DNA from: Nitrobium sp046350935
GTDB lineage: Bacteria; Nitrospirota; Thermodesulfovibrionia; Thermodesulfovibrionales; Dissulfurispiraceae
Assembly (NCBI GenBank): GCA_046350935.1
Contig: JAXLZK010000020.1
Location: 1-64,000 of the forward strand
Length of the DNA stretch: 64,000 nucleotides
Direction: 5' to 3'
Part shown: piece after piece, positions 57,667 to 64,000 of the stretch
Layout: each line of letters starts with the position of its first letter
How positions within the stretch are numbered: position 1 is the first letter of the stretch
Notes under the pieces: model-generated
Told to the model about the DNA's origin: nothing
What the model saw: only the letters and a program-made list of their open reading frames with translations
The model's database searches: none
Position numbers and translations under genes: made by a program

Positions 57667-57788
57667 AAGCGGCGCACCGCACCCTCGTCAAAGGGCTTCA
57701 GGTAGAGGGAATTCAGAGCAACAAACCCTTCCGCGATGTCGGAAACAATCGCCTTATCGTTTCTCTTGACCGCAACGGTATCCTTCAT
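57510..57788 (-). CDS. Possible small protein downstream of tatC
   Basis: An open frame of 92 codons begins 12 bases after the tatC stop. Its first 40 residues (KDTVAVKRNDKAIVSDIAEG and SLYLKPFDEGAVRRFQ) look protein-like and lie in otherwise gene-free sequence; the rest is antisense to the Gx-transporter gene and looks like a shadow. It may be the remains of a longer gene or a real small protein of the tat unit. I know no family for it. Confidence 0.3.
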   Translation of the reverse strand: MKDTVAVKRNDKAIVSDIAEGFVALNSLYLKPFDEGAVRRFQAGAFPPDPFPRISASRYPAAIPFTVPVSTPVVIRTGATSTIASILCTKRR

Positions 57789-57800
57789 CAGCCGCCCGTG

Positions 57801-58619
57801 CTATGTTGCCTCTGCGTCTCCGTTTTCCTCTTCCTCCGCCTTCCCCCTCCTCTTTGCTGCAAAGAAGGGCGAAATCCAGATTCCGATCTCGTACAGAAGA
57901 ATGATGGGGACCGCCATGAGGACCTGGTTGAACGCATCGGGGGTAGGCGTCAGAACGGCGGCGATGACGAACGCGATAAGAACGGCGTACTTCCTGTTTT
58001 TCGCAAGCATTTGGGGAGTCACGACTCCCATCTTCGTAAGGAAGATAATGATAATGGGAAGCTCGAAAATGGCCCCGAAAGCAAGAATGAATTTCAGACA
58101 GAAATCGACGTACTGTCCGACAGAAAGCATGGGCATAAGGAAATCGCCTACCTTGTAGGTGAGGAGGAACCCCATCGCAAACGGGAGGACGATGAAGAAA
58201 CAGAAGGCAGCGCCGAAGAGGAAAAGAGAGGTAGCCAGAATGATGAAGGGGAGCACATACTTCTTCTCTTTCGAGAGGAGCCCCGGTGAAATGAACAGCC
58301 ATACCTGGTGGAAAATCACCGGAAGAGAGAGAAGGACTCCCGCTACAAAAGAGACCTTCATGTTCATCCAGAAGGCCTCGGCAGGAGCGAGAAACACCAG
58401 CTTCGTCGTCTGGAGCTTGTCCTGAGGAATGAAACGCAGGTACATTTCCCTTACCGAGAAATCGAGGCTGTATTTGAGGGGGAACATGATGCCTCTGAAA
58501 ATTTCCTCGGAGAAGCTGAAAGCGACGACAAAAGTGACGCCCAGGGCGATCAGGGAGACGACGATTCTTTTTCTGAGCTCACCGAGATGCTCGGTGAGGG
58601 GCATTTTGAGCTCATCCAT
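57801..58619 (-). CDS. tatC: Sec-independent protein translocase TatC
   Basis: TatC is the multi-spanning receptor of the twin-arginine translocase, which exports folded, cofactor-bearing proteins. The 272-residue product begins MDELKMPLTEHLGELRKRIV, the family signature, and has six membrane segments. Conserved motifs include LSLPVIFHQVWLFISPGLLSKEKKY, the FxxGAxFCF segment, and PIIIIFLTKMGVVT. The C-terminal tail is charged and ends in a run of E. The gene follows tatA after 3 bases. Confidence 0.96.
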   Translation of the reverse strand: MDELKMPLTEHLGELRKRIVVSLIALGVTFVVAFSFSEEIFRGIMFPLKYSLDFSVREMYLRFIPQDKLQTTKLVFLAPAEAFWMNMKVSFVAGVLLSLPVIFHQVWLFISPGLLSKEKKYVLPFIILATSLFLFGAAFCFFIVLPFAMGFLLTYKVGDFLMPMLSVGQYVDFCLKFILAFGAIFELPIIIIFLTKMGVVTPQMLAKNRKYAVLIAFVIAAVLTPTPDAFNQVLMAVPIILLYEIGIWISPFFAAKRRGKAEEEENGDAEAT

Positions 58620-58622
58620 GGC

Positions 58623-58958
58623 TTACCCCTTCTGCTCTTCCTTTTCCTTTGCAGGTGCGGAAGCCGCCTCAGCAGAACGCTCTCCAGCGGGCTCTGCCGC
58701 CGCGCCCGGCTCTTTTTCTTCCTGCGTTTTTTTCTGCCCGGGCTTCTCCTGCTGGTACAAGGGATCGGCAAGGCTGAGGGGGGCCTTTATTTCTTTCATC
58801 TCGACATCCATCTGTTCCTTAACCCCCTGCATCGCCCTCTTGAGCTCGGCAATACCCTTGCCCAGAGTCCTTCCGAGCTCGGGAAGCCTTTTGGGGCCGA
58901 AGACGAGGAGCGCAACGATGAAGATGACGATAAGCTCTTGTATTCCCAGATCAAACAT
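58623..58958 (-). CDS. tatA: Twin-arginine translocase subunit TatA/TatB-type
   Basis: A 111-residue protein with the TatA/B plan: a short outside start, one membrane helix (ELIVIFIVALLVFGPKRLPE), the FGPKRLPELGRTLGKGI hinge and amphipathic helix, then a long charged, low-complexity tail rich in E, A, K and P. The FGP motif is shared by TatA and TatB; the tail length fits either. Only this one A/B gene accompanies tatC, so it may act as a dual-function TatA, as in minimal TatAC systems, unless another copy exists elsewhere. The ATG at 58958 matches family starts (MFDLGIQEL) and lies 9 bases after a TATAAT. Confidence 0.92.
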   Translation of the reverse strand: MFDLGIQELIVIFIVALLVFGPKRLPELGRTLGKGIAELKRAMQGVKEQMDVEMKEIKAPLSLADPLYQQEKPGQKKTQEEKEPGAAAEPAGERSAEAASAPAKEKEEQKG

Positions 58959-58967
58959 ACAATTCCT

Positions 58968-58976
58968 ATTATAACA
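58968..58976 (-). promoter_or_regulatory. Extended -10 promoter of tatAC
   Basis: On the minus strand TGT directly precedes TATAAT (58968-58973), with AGGA and the ATG right after. The transcript would have a leader of only a few bases. The -35 region is covered by the hairpin at 58982-59008. Confidence 0.55.
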
Positions 58977-58981
58977 TAACC

Positions 58982-59008
58982 AGGGTGTATATGCAGAATA
59001 CACACCCT
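58982..59008 (-). terminator. 11-bp hairpin between the barrel gene and tatA
   Basis: AGGGTGTATAT (58982-58992) pairs with ATACACACCCT (58998-59008) along all 11 positions with one G-U pair and a 5-base loop. It includes the stop codon of the upstream barrel gene and covers the -35 region of the tatA promoter. It has no T-run, so it may be a terminator, an mRNA-end stabiliser or an operator. Confidence 0.5.
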
Positions 59009-59834
59009 ATTCTTCGTAGATTTTCTGGAATTTCCTCTTTTCTCGCGGCAGAATGACGCTCAGGGAGAGGATGAAGCGGTAATCGGGGTTCCTGTTCTTT
59101 ATATCGAACCCTCCTCCGATGGTGGTGTAGAGATAATCGGTGGTGGCGATCCGGTATCCAAGTCGCCATTCCAGAAGGTCGATCTTGTTCTTGAAGTAGT
59201 TCTTTCTCCCCACCACCTCCGCCAGGACTTTCGAGCTGTGGGTCACCGCCAGCTCGGCGCCCAGGTTGAGAGTGTACTCGTCCCGCAGACTCCCCTCCCC
59301 GGGGTTTGAGTAGAGGGCGTTGATATGCCCCTTGAAGGGGCCGACCTTCTTGGTGACGATAAGGCCACCGCCCAATCCGCCGTCGGTCGAGAATTCGTTC
59401 TTTCCGGAGGGAAGGGAGCCGGTAAGCAGGACGGCGACAGCCGGAGTGTAGCTTCCTTCGTCGAGAAACCGGTATTTTATCCCGAGATTCGCATCCTCGA
59501 AGCCGTTCTGGGTGTCTTCCCATTCCATGACATACGGGAGCGTCACATTGAGCTCGGCCTTGTCAGTGAGCCCGTACGCGGACTGAAAGATGAATCTCTT
59601 GATCTTCGGCTCGCTCGACTTCTCGAAACCGACTCCGAATCCGATCTTCTTCCGCGGAAGACTTTCGGCACTGAAGGCGGAGAAAACCCCGTAGGGAGAA
59701 AGCGGCTGGAGTCCCTTTACTTCAAACGCTCCGGCAGGTGACGGAGGCAGAAGGCAAAAAAAGAGCGCCAAGAGAGAGAGGAGCAGGAAAAAAGAAACAG
59801 GTTTTTTCAGAGTTCCGGTCTCCCCCTTTTCCAT
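59007..59834 (-). CDS. Outer-membrane beta-barrel protein (phenol MetA-pathway porin-like)
   Basis: A 275-residue exported protein. A signal peptide (FFLLLSLLALFFCLLPPSPA, cleavage near AGA-F) is followed by alternating amphipathic strands typical of a barrel, for example KAELNVTLPYVMEWED, LGIKYRFLDEGSY and TDYLYTTIGGGFDIKNRN. The pattern matches the broad PF13557-type family of putative transport porins. It ends in EKRKFQKIYEE rather than a terminal Phe, which is less usual for a barrel. ATG 59834 has AGGAGAG five bases upstream. It has its own strong promoter. Confidence 0.8.
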   Translation of the reverse strand: MEKGETGTLKKPVSFFLLLSLLALFFCLLPPSPAGAFEVKGLQPLSPYGVFSAFSAESLPRKKIGFGVGFEKSSEPKIKRFIFQSAYGLTDKAELNVTLPYVMEWEDTQNGFEDANLGIKYRFLDEGSYTPAVAVLLTGSLPSGKNEFSTDGGLGGGLIVTKKVGPFKGHINALYSNPGEGSLRDEYTLNLGAELAVTHSSKVLAEVVGRKNYFKNKIDLLEWRLGYRIATTDYLYTTIGGGFDIKNRNPDYRFILSLSVILPREKRKFQKIYEE

Positions 59835-59877
59835 GAACTCTCCTGTATCGGGAAGCAAATTTCTCATCGCTTGCAAG

Positions 59878-59906
59878 AGAATAGCAGAATTGCCTTTTTC
59901 TGTCAA
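59878..59906 (-). promoter_or_regulatory. Sigma70-type promoter of the barrel gene
   Basis: On the minus strand a perfect TTGACA (59901-59906) and TATTCT (59878-59883) are 17 bases apart. The predicted start is near 59871, 37 bases before ATG 59834. Confidence 0.75.
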
Positions 59907-59911
59907 ATTGC

Positions 59912-61021
59912 CTATTTCCCGAAGGGACAGACCGGGTATCTGCACTCCTTGCAGTCGAGGCAGAGTCCGCCGTGGCCCAGCTCCGCAAGCTCTTTTCTGC
60001 CTATTTTCTCTCCTGCAAGCACTCGCGGCAATACAAGATCGAAAATGGTCGTCTTATGGTACATCCCGCACGCGGGGATGCCGAGAAGGGGGACGCTCCC
60101 GTCGGATGCATGTGCGCTCCCGTTGCCCGGCTGCTGTCTGCTGTCAAGGTAGGCGGCCAGGAACATTGCGCCGGGCAGGACAGCGGACCCGTAGGTGATC
60201 TCGGAGGCCCCCAGGTTCCTGATGGCAAAGCGGGTCACATCGTCGGGGTCTACCGACATGCCTCCCGTAGTGATAAGGAGGTCAGCCCCCGCCTCCAGCA
60301 ATTCCCTCAGGCGCGCCTCGATCAGGCTTTCGTCGTCGGGAGCATAGTAGATTCCGACGATTTCGCCGCCGTAGCCTTCGATCTTCCGGGTGACGATCGG
60401 AGCAAAGGCGTCCTTTATGCGACCGTAATAGACCTCGTTTCCGGTGATGACCACGCCCGCTTTCGCCTTTCTCATCTCCTTCACTTCGATCACCGCACCC
60501 GCACGCCCCGCAATCCCGACCGCCTCATCGACGACCGCCCTCTTTACCACGAGGGGGATGGCCCGCGTCCCGGCAACGACCTGCCCCTTTTTGACGACCG
60601 TGTTGGTGTGGAGGGAGGCGCACATTACCTCTCCGAGCATGTTGAAGGCGGCGAGGGTGTCCCGGTCGATTTTCAGCAGACCGTCCCGTGCGGCCACCAG
60701 GTTTATTTTGCCCTCCTTCGGCTCTCCCTCCATGACCACGCTCTCTCCCTTCAGGGCGGACGCGAGGGCGTATGCCGCATCATCCTCGTGCATTTCGTCC
60801 TCAGCGATATGCAGGACGAAGAGGTGGTCCTTTCCCAGCCGCTGCAGGTGCTCGATATCCTCGCTGGTCACCACGTGACCTTTCCTGAAGGCCCTCCCTT
60901 TGAAATCGTCCTTCCGGACTTCGGTGATATCGTGCGCCAGCACCATCCCGACCGCCTCGGCCACCGGTATCGCCTTTGCTCCGGACCTCGCGCTGCCCCT
61001 CTCACCCTGCATCTCGCACAT
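59912..61021 (-). CDS. Molybdopterin-binding (MoaB/MoeA-like) protein with C-terminal cysteine cluster
   Basis: A 369-residue protein of the molybdopterin-binding fold. The N-terminal half has a MoeA-like start (IPVAEAVGMVLAHDITEV) and GKINLVAARDGLLKIDRDTL. The central MoaB/Mog domain has AGVVITGNEVYYGRIKDAF, ADLLITTGGMSVDPDDVTRF and a PGAMFLAAYL loop. The C-terminus carries CLDCKECRYPVCPF, four cysteines spaced C-x2-C-x2-C-x4-C, which could bind iron-sulfur or zinc. It lacks several MoeA blocks, so I call it MoeA-like rather than MoeA. The gene overlaps the ModE-like regulator by 20 bases and follows an FmdE-like gene, all probably serving molybdenum or tungsten enzymes. Confidence 0.85.
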   Translation of the reverse strand: MCEMQGERGSARSGAKAIPVAEAVGMVLAHDITEVRKDDFKGRAFRKGHVVTSEDIEHLQRLGKDHLFVLHIAEDEMHEDDAAYALASALKGESVVMEGEPKEGKINLVAARDGLLKIDRDTLAAFNMLGEVMCASLHTNTVVKKGQVVAGTRAIPLVVKRAVVDEAVGIAGRAGAVIEVKEMRKAKAGVVITGNEVYYGRIKDAFAPIVTRKIEGYGGEIVGIYYAPDDESLIEARLRELLEAGADLLITTGGMSVDPDDVTRFAIRNLGASEITYGSAVLPGAMFLAAYLDSRQQPGNGSAHASDGSVPLLGIPACGMYHKTTIFDLVLPRVLAGEKIGRKELAELGHGGLCLDCKECRYPVCPFGK

Positions 61022-61394
61022 TGCTGCCCTCCCCTTTCATTGTCTTTATGAAAATCGTGCTGAATTTCCGGTCCACCATTTCTTCAATGCCCCGCTCCAT
61101 CTGTTCGTACTTCTCGAGGAACTCCCTCGCCTCCTGCGTCAGGAGAGCGCCGCCCCCGTTCTTCCCGCCGCTCTGGCGTTCCACCAGCTTCAGGCCGAGT
61201 CTCTCCTCCATCGCCTTGATGTAGCTCCACGCCTTTCTGTAGGAGATATTGATCTCCTTTGCCGCCTGGCTGATGGAGCCGCAGGCATCGATCGCCCGGA
61301 GCAGGAATCTCCTCCCCCTCCCGAATACGGGCTCTCCATCCACTTCGATCCAGAGTTTGGACCTTATTTCGATATCGCTATGACTTTTTTGCAT
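61002..61394 (-). CDS. ModE N-terminal-domain-like winged-helix regulator
   Basis: A 130-residue DNA-binding protein matching only the N-terminal winged-helix domain of the molybdate regulator ModE: LWIEVDGEPVFGRGRRFLLR, IDACGSISQAAKEINISYRK (recognition helix), AWSYIKAMEERLG and the wing RQSGGKNGGGALLT. It has no C-terminal molybdate-binding (MOP) domain, so it must sense through another route or act as a simple regulator. The gene sits between fmdE-like and molybdopterin-binding genes and overlaps the latter by 20 bases. AAGGTG precedes the ATG. Confidence 0.9.
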   Translation of the reverse strand: MQKSHSDIEIRSKLWIEVDGEPVFGRGRRFLLRAIDACGSISQAAKEINISYRKAWSYIKAMEERLGLKLVERQSGGKNGGGALLTQEAREFLEKYEQMERGIEEMVDRKFSTIFIKTMKGEGSNVRDAG

Positions 61395-61404
61395 AACGCA
61401 CCTT

Positions 61405-61429
61405 AAAAAAACAGCCCGTCTTCAGGGGC
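61405..61429 (-). terminator. Weak intrinsic terminator after the FmdE-like gene
   Basis: On the minus strand GCCC and GGGC (61426-61429 and 61414-61417) form a short stem, followed by a run of seven Ts (61405-61411). It spans the FmdE-like stop codon. It could reduce read-through into the ModE-like gene. Confidence 0.35.
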
Positions 61430-62021
61430 GGGACGAGGCCCTCTTATAATAGGCCCCGCCGGCACAGGCCCTGCACAAGATTTCGCCGTCCCGGCTCACC
61501 TCCCGCATGTCCTGTACATATTCCTTGCAGACCCCGCACTGCACCCTGCGCAGGGGGCGCCCCGGCATGTCCTCGGGGGGGAGGGGGACGCTCACCTCCA
61601 TCGTCTCGAAAAGATCCTCATCCGGCATGACTTTGTACGCTTCAAGCTGCGCCGCATATTTGTTTTCAGTCTCGGGAAAGTACTTCTTCGCCTCTTCCCG
61701 GGATTCTTCCCGGGCCACCACCCGCACCGCCTTGCCGGTCCTGAGATTGATAAAAGTGGCGGCCATCTTTCCGTAGTCCATAAACTTCATCGTCCTGTGC
61801 CCCAGGCTGCATCCGGTTACCGACTGCACCGCATCCGTTGCGCATCTGTCCATCTCGACGAAAACAATGATATTCTTCCTGTCCCTGCCTTTGGGCTCCT
61901 CTATCCCGACCGACTGCAGCCCGAGAAGAGACATCCTGACGCCCAGGACCTGCCCCGGACAGAGATGTCCGTGCATCTTCACCGACTGCTCGAGATGGGA
62001 TGCAAAGTCTTTATCGATCAT
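61422..62021 (-). CDS. FmdE family protein with C-terminal zinc ribbon
   Basis: A 199-residue member of the formylmethanofuran dehydrogenase subunit E family. The N-terminal domain has the signature KMHGHLCPGQVLGVRMSLLG, then VEMDRCATDAVQSVTGCSLG and MKFMDYGKMAATFIN, with conserved His and Cys residues that bind metal. A C-terminal treble-clef or zinc-ribbon tail (CGVCKEYV then CRACAGG) follows. In bacteria these proteins occur with molybdenum or tungsten enzymes; their exact role is unknown. GAGGAG lies 6 bases before the ATG. It heads a minus-strand group with the ModE-like and molybdopterin-binding genes. Confidence 0.92.
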   Translation of the reverse strand: MIDKDFASHLEQSVKMHGHLCPGQVLGVRMSLLGLQSVGIEEPKGRDRKNIIVFVEMDRCATDAVQSVTGCSLGHRTMKFMDYGKMAATFINLRTGKAVRVVAREESREEAKKYFPETENKYAAQLEAYKVMPDEDLFETMEVSVPLPPEDMPGRPLRRVQCGVCKEYVQDMREVSRDGEILCRACAGGAYYKRASSRP

Positions 62022-62033
62022 ACCGTGCTCCTC

Positions 62034-62047
62034 ATAGTAGTACTATA
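62034..62047. promoter_or_regulatory. Palindrome overlapping a putative -10 of the FmdE-like gene
   Basis: ATAGTA-G-TACTAT (62034-62046) is a perfect 6-bp-arm palindrome. On the minus strand it overlaps TATAGT (62042-62047), a plausible -10, about 20 bases before ATG 62021. It could be an operator. The -35 is weak. Confidence 0.35.
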
Positions 62048-62173
62048 CTCCGCGGAAAAGCAAATTGCCGCACTTTTCATTCCACCCGCCGTCCGCCCTC
62101 TCCGCGACGCCCCGCTGCCGCTGTCGCTGCCGTTCCGGGGAGGCGCACCCGCCCCGCTCCTCTGCAGGATCCC

Positions 62174-64000
62174 TTACTTCCGGTGGTATTCGTTGATGGA
62201 CCTGATGCTCATCTCTTTTTTCTGGAGCATTTCGATCGCCATCACCACGGCGCGCGCTCCGGCGATGGTGGTGGTATAGGGGATCTTGAACTGCAAGGCG
62301 CTCCTCCGTATGGACAGAGAGTCTTTCTGAGCCCGGGTGCCGCTCACGGTGTTGATGATGAAGCTCACCTCCCTGTTCTTGATCAGGTCCACGATATGGG
62401 GTCTCCCCTCCATCACTTTATTGATGACCGCGACGGGCACTCCTTTTTCCTCTAGGTAGAGAGCGGTCCCCTTCGTCGCAATGATATGGAACCCCATTTC
62501 CTTCAATTTTATGGCTATTTCCACTGTATGGGGCTTGTCCTTGTCCTTCACACTGATGATAATCTTCCCCGACGTCGGGATCTTGTTGCTGCTGGCCGCC
62601 TGTGCTTTGGCGTAGGCGAGGCCGAAATCCTCATCGATCCCCATCACTTCACCCGTGGACTTCATCTCGGGGCCGAGAATGGTATCGACACCGGGGAACC
62701 GGTCGAAGGGGAACACCGCCTCCTTCACCGCCACATGGCCGATCTCCCTCTCCTTCGTTACCCCCAGGTCCTTCAGGGTGCTCCCCATCATGACCTTTGC
62801 CGCCAGCTTTGCGAGGGGCACTCCGGTGGCCTTGCTGACATAGGGAATGGTGCGCGAACCCCGCGGGTTAACCTCCAGGATGAATATCTCCCCGTCCTTG
62901 ACCGCAAACTGGACATTCATCAACCCCTTCACTTCGAGCTCCCTCGCCAGGGCCTTTGTCTGGCGCTTTATCTCCTCGACAATGCCGTACGGGAGGGAAT
63001 ACGGGGGAAGGGAGCAGGCGGAGTCCCCGGAGTGGATCCCTGCTTCCTCTATATGCTCCATGACGCCGCCGACGATCACATCGTGGCCGTCGGAGAGGGC
63101 ATCCACGTCTACTTCGATCGCGTCTTCGAGGTATTTATCGATCAGGATGGGATGTTTGGGAGACGCTTTCACTGCCCTGCTCATATAGTCCGTAAGGGAC
63201 TCCTCGTCGTAAACAATTTCCATAGCCCGCCCCCCCAGCACATAGGAGGGCCGGACCATGACCGGATAGGTTATTCTGTCCGCCACGACGACCGCCTCTT
63301 CGCACGACATGGCCGTATCGCTTTCCGACTGCCGGAGCTTCAGCGTGTGCAGCAGCTCCTTGAACCTCTTCCTGTCTTCCGCCCTGTCGATCGAATCAGG
63401 AGAGGTGCCCAGTATCTTCACCCCTTCGCTTTCGAGGGGAACGGCGAGCTTGAGGGGGGTCTGTCCTCCGAACTGTACGATGACCCCTTCGGGCTTTTCC
63501 CGTTCGACAATATGCAGCACGTCTTCGATGGTCAGCGGCTCGAAATAGAGCCTGTCGGCGGTATCGTAGTCAGTACTGACCGTCTCGGGATTGCAGTTGA
63601 CCATGATCGTCTCGTAGCCCATTTCCCGGAGGGCGAAGACCGCGTGGACGCAGCAGTAGTCGAATTCGATGCCCTGGCCGATCCTGTTCGGCCCCGACCC
63701 GAGGATGATCACCTTCTTCCGTCCGGTGGGATTCGCCTCGCACTCCACGACGCCCTTGCCGCCCCCTACGCGGGAGAAGGGCTTCTCGTAGGTCGAATAG
63801 AGATAGGGCGTGAAGGCCGCGAACTCCGCAGCGCAGGTATCGACGAGCTTGTAGACCGGCTCGATCCCGAGTCTCTTCCTCGTCTGCCGTATCTCCTTCT
63901 CCGTTCTTCCGGTAAGGCGGGCAACGCGCTTATCGGAGAACCCGTATTCCTTCGCAGCCCTGAGAAGCTCGGCGGCCGCCCCGCCCGTGGCGTCGGCGCC
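62174..64000 (-). CDS. carB: Carbamoyl-phosphate synthase large subunit, C-terminal part (5' end outside window)
   Basis: CarB makes carbamoyl phosphate for arginine and pyrimidine synthesis. The frame is open from the right edge (64000) to a stop at 62174, covering 608 residues. In order: the end of the oligomerisation domain (TPYLYSTYEKPFSRVGGG), the second ATP-grasp domain starting KVIILGSGPNRIGQGIEFDY with NCNPETVSTDYDTADRLYFE, VMVRPSYVLGGRAMEIVYD, GVMEHIEEAGIHSGDSACS and FILEVNPRGSRTIPYVSKAT, and the C-terminal allosteric MGS-like domain (FHIIATKGTALYLEEKGV). The first synthetase half lies beyond the window. carA is not visible. Confidence 0.97.
   Translation of the reverse strand, partial: GADATGGAAAELLRAAKEYGFSDKRVARLTGRTEKEIRQTRKRLGIEPVYKLVDTCAAEFAAFTPYLYSTYEKPFSRVGGGKGVVECEANPTGRKKVIILGSGPNRIGQGIEFDYCCVHAVFALREMGYETIMVNCNPETVSTDYDTADRLYFEPLTIEDVLHIVEREKPEGVIVQFGGQTPLKLAVPLESEGVKILGTSPDSIDRAEDRKRFKELLHTLKLRQSESDTAMSCEEAVVVADRITYPVMVRPSYVLGGRAMEIVYDEESLTDYMSRAVKASPKHPILIDKYLEDAIEVDVDALSDGHDVIVGGVMEHIEEAGIHSGDSACSLPPYSLPYGIVEEIKRQTKALARELEVKGLMNVQFAVKDGEIFILEVNPRGSRTIPYVSKATGVPLAKLAAKVMMGSTLKDLGVTKEREIGHVAVKEAVFPFDRFPGVDTILGPEMKSTGEVMGIDEDFGLAYAKAQAASSNKIPTSGKIIISVKDKDKPHTVEIAIKLKEMGFHIIATKGTALYLEEKGVPVAVINKVMEGRPHIVDLIKNREVSFIINTVSGTRAQKDSLSIRRSALQFKIPYTTTIAGARAVVMAIEMLQKKEMSIRSINEYHRK

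Overview
The window reads as a GC-rich chromosomal segment from a diderm (Gram-negative), probably anaerobic bacterium. Evidence for the diderm envelope is a BamA/TamA-type barrel next to a TamB-like protein, lipobox signal peptides, a further outer-membrane barrel and Tat genes. Evidence for anaerobic C1 metabolism is an NAD-linked, selenocysteine-containing formate dehydrogenase followed by formate-tetrahydrofolate ligase, two subunits of a 2-oxoacid:ferredoxin oxidoreductase, a corrinoid protein, a RACo-like activator and several molybdopterin genes. The gene content would suit Nitrospirota or Desulfobacterota; I cannot fix the phylum from this sequence alone. I saw no rRNA or tRNA genes, CRISPR arrays, insertion sequences or phage genes.

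Layout. 1-4.6 kb: tail of valS, a predicted beta-solenoid membrane protein, nadC, purM, an M23 peptidase and a bactofilin, mostly overlapping or a few bases apart. 4.8-12.9 kb: a MoeA/binding-protein fusion, an M48 lipoprotein peptidase, a phosphoesterase, a nucleotidyltransferase, a P-loop protein overlapping a RACo-like ASKHA protein that lacks its ferredoxin domain, and a LysM-NlpC/P60 hydrolase. 12.9-16.5 kb: scpB, and divergently a DsbC-like selenoprotein with a UxxC active site, translationally coupled to a histidine kinase without a sensor domain and an NtrC-type regulator. 16.6-25 kb: CIRCE-controlled htpG, miaB, mtaB, an aspartic-protease-like protein, proS, ppx/gppA. 25-29 kb: treZ, and divergently the beta and gamma subunits of an oxidoreductase plus a GNAT protein. 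28.9-38.7 kb (minus strand): SurA-like protein, BamA/TamA, TamB, glnD. 39-45.9 kb: the three-gene formate dehydrogenase and fhs. 46-50.8 kb: a methyltransferase, then an HD-GYP protein overlapping a PilZ/GNAT-like protein. 51-57.7 kb: a DUF3108 protein, a short uvrA, a frameshifted corrinoid protein, and an apbE / NusG-II / Gx-transporter trio. 57.5-64 kb (minus strand): tatC, tatA, a barrel protein, a molybdopterin-binding protein, a ModE-like regulator, an FmdE-like protein and the C-terminal part of carB.

How the parts fit. Formate dehydrogenase and fhs open or close the methyl branch of the Wood-Ljungdahl route. The MoeA-like, ModE-like and FmdE-like genes could serve its molybdenum or tungsten cofactor. 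The corrinoid protein and RACo-like protein point to corrinoid methyl transfer elsewhere in the genome. Two in-frame UGA codons, each followed at the right distance by a hairpin that meets the bacterial SECIS rules, show that the organism decodes UGA as selenocysteine.

Most notable: the operon of DsbC-like selenoprotein, sensorless kinase and sigma54 activator (13.5-16.5 kb), which looks like a periplasmic redox-sensing system. A standard annotation would split the selenoprotein into two pieces at the UGA. Other points of note are a UvrA that has lost its insertion domain, an oxidoreductase lacking its alpha subunit behind a double palindromic operator, and a recurring promoter layout that implies leaderless mRNAs.
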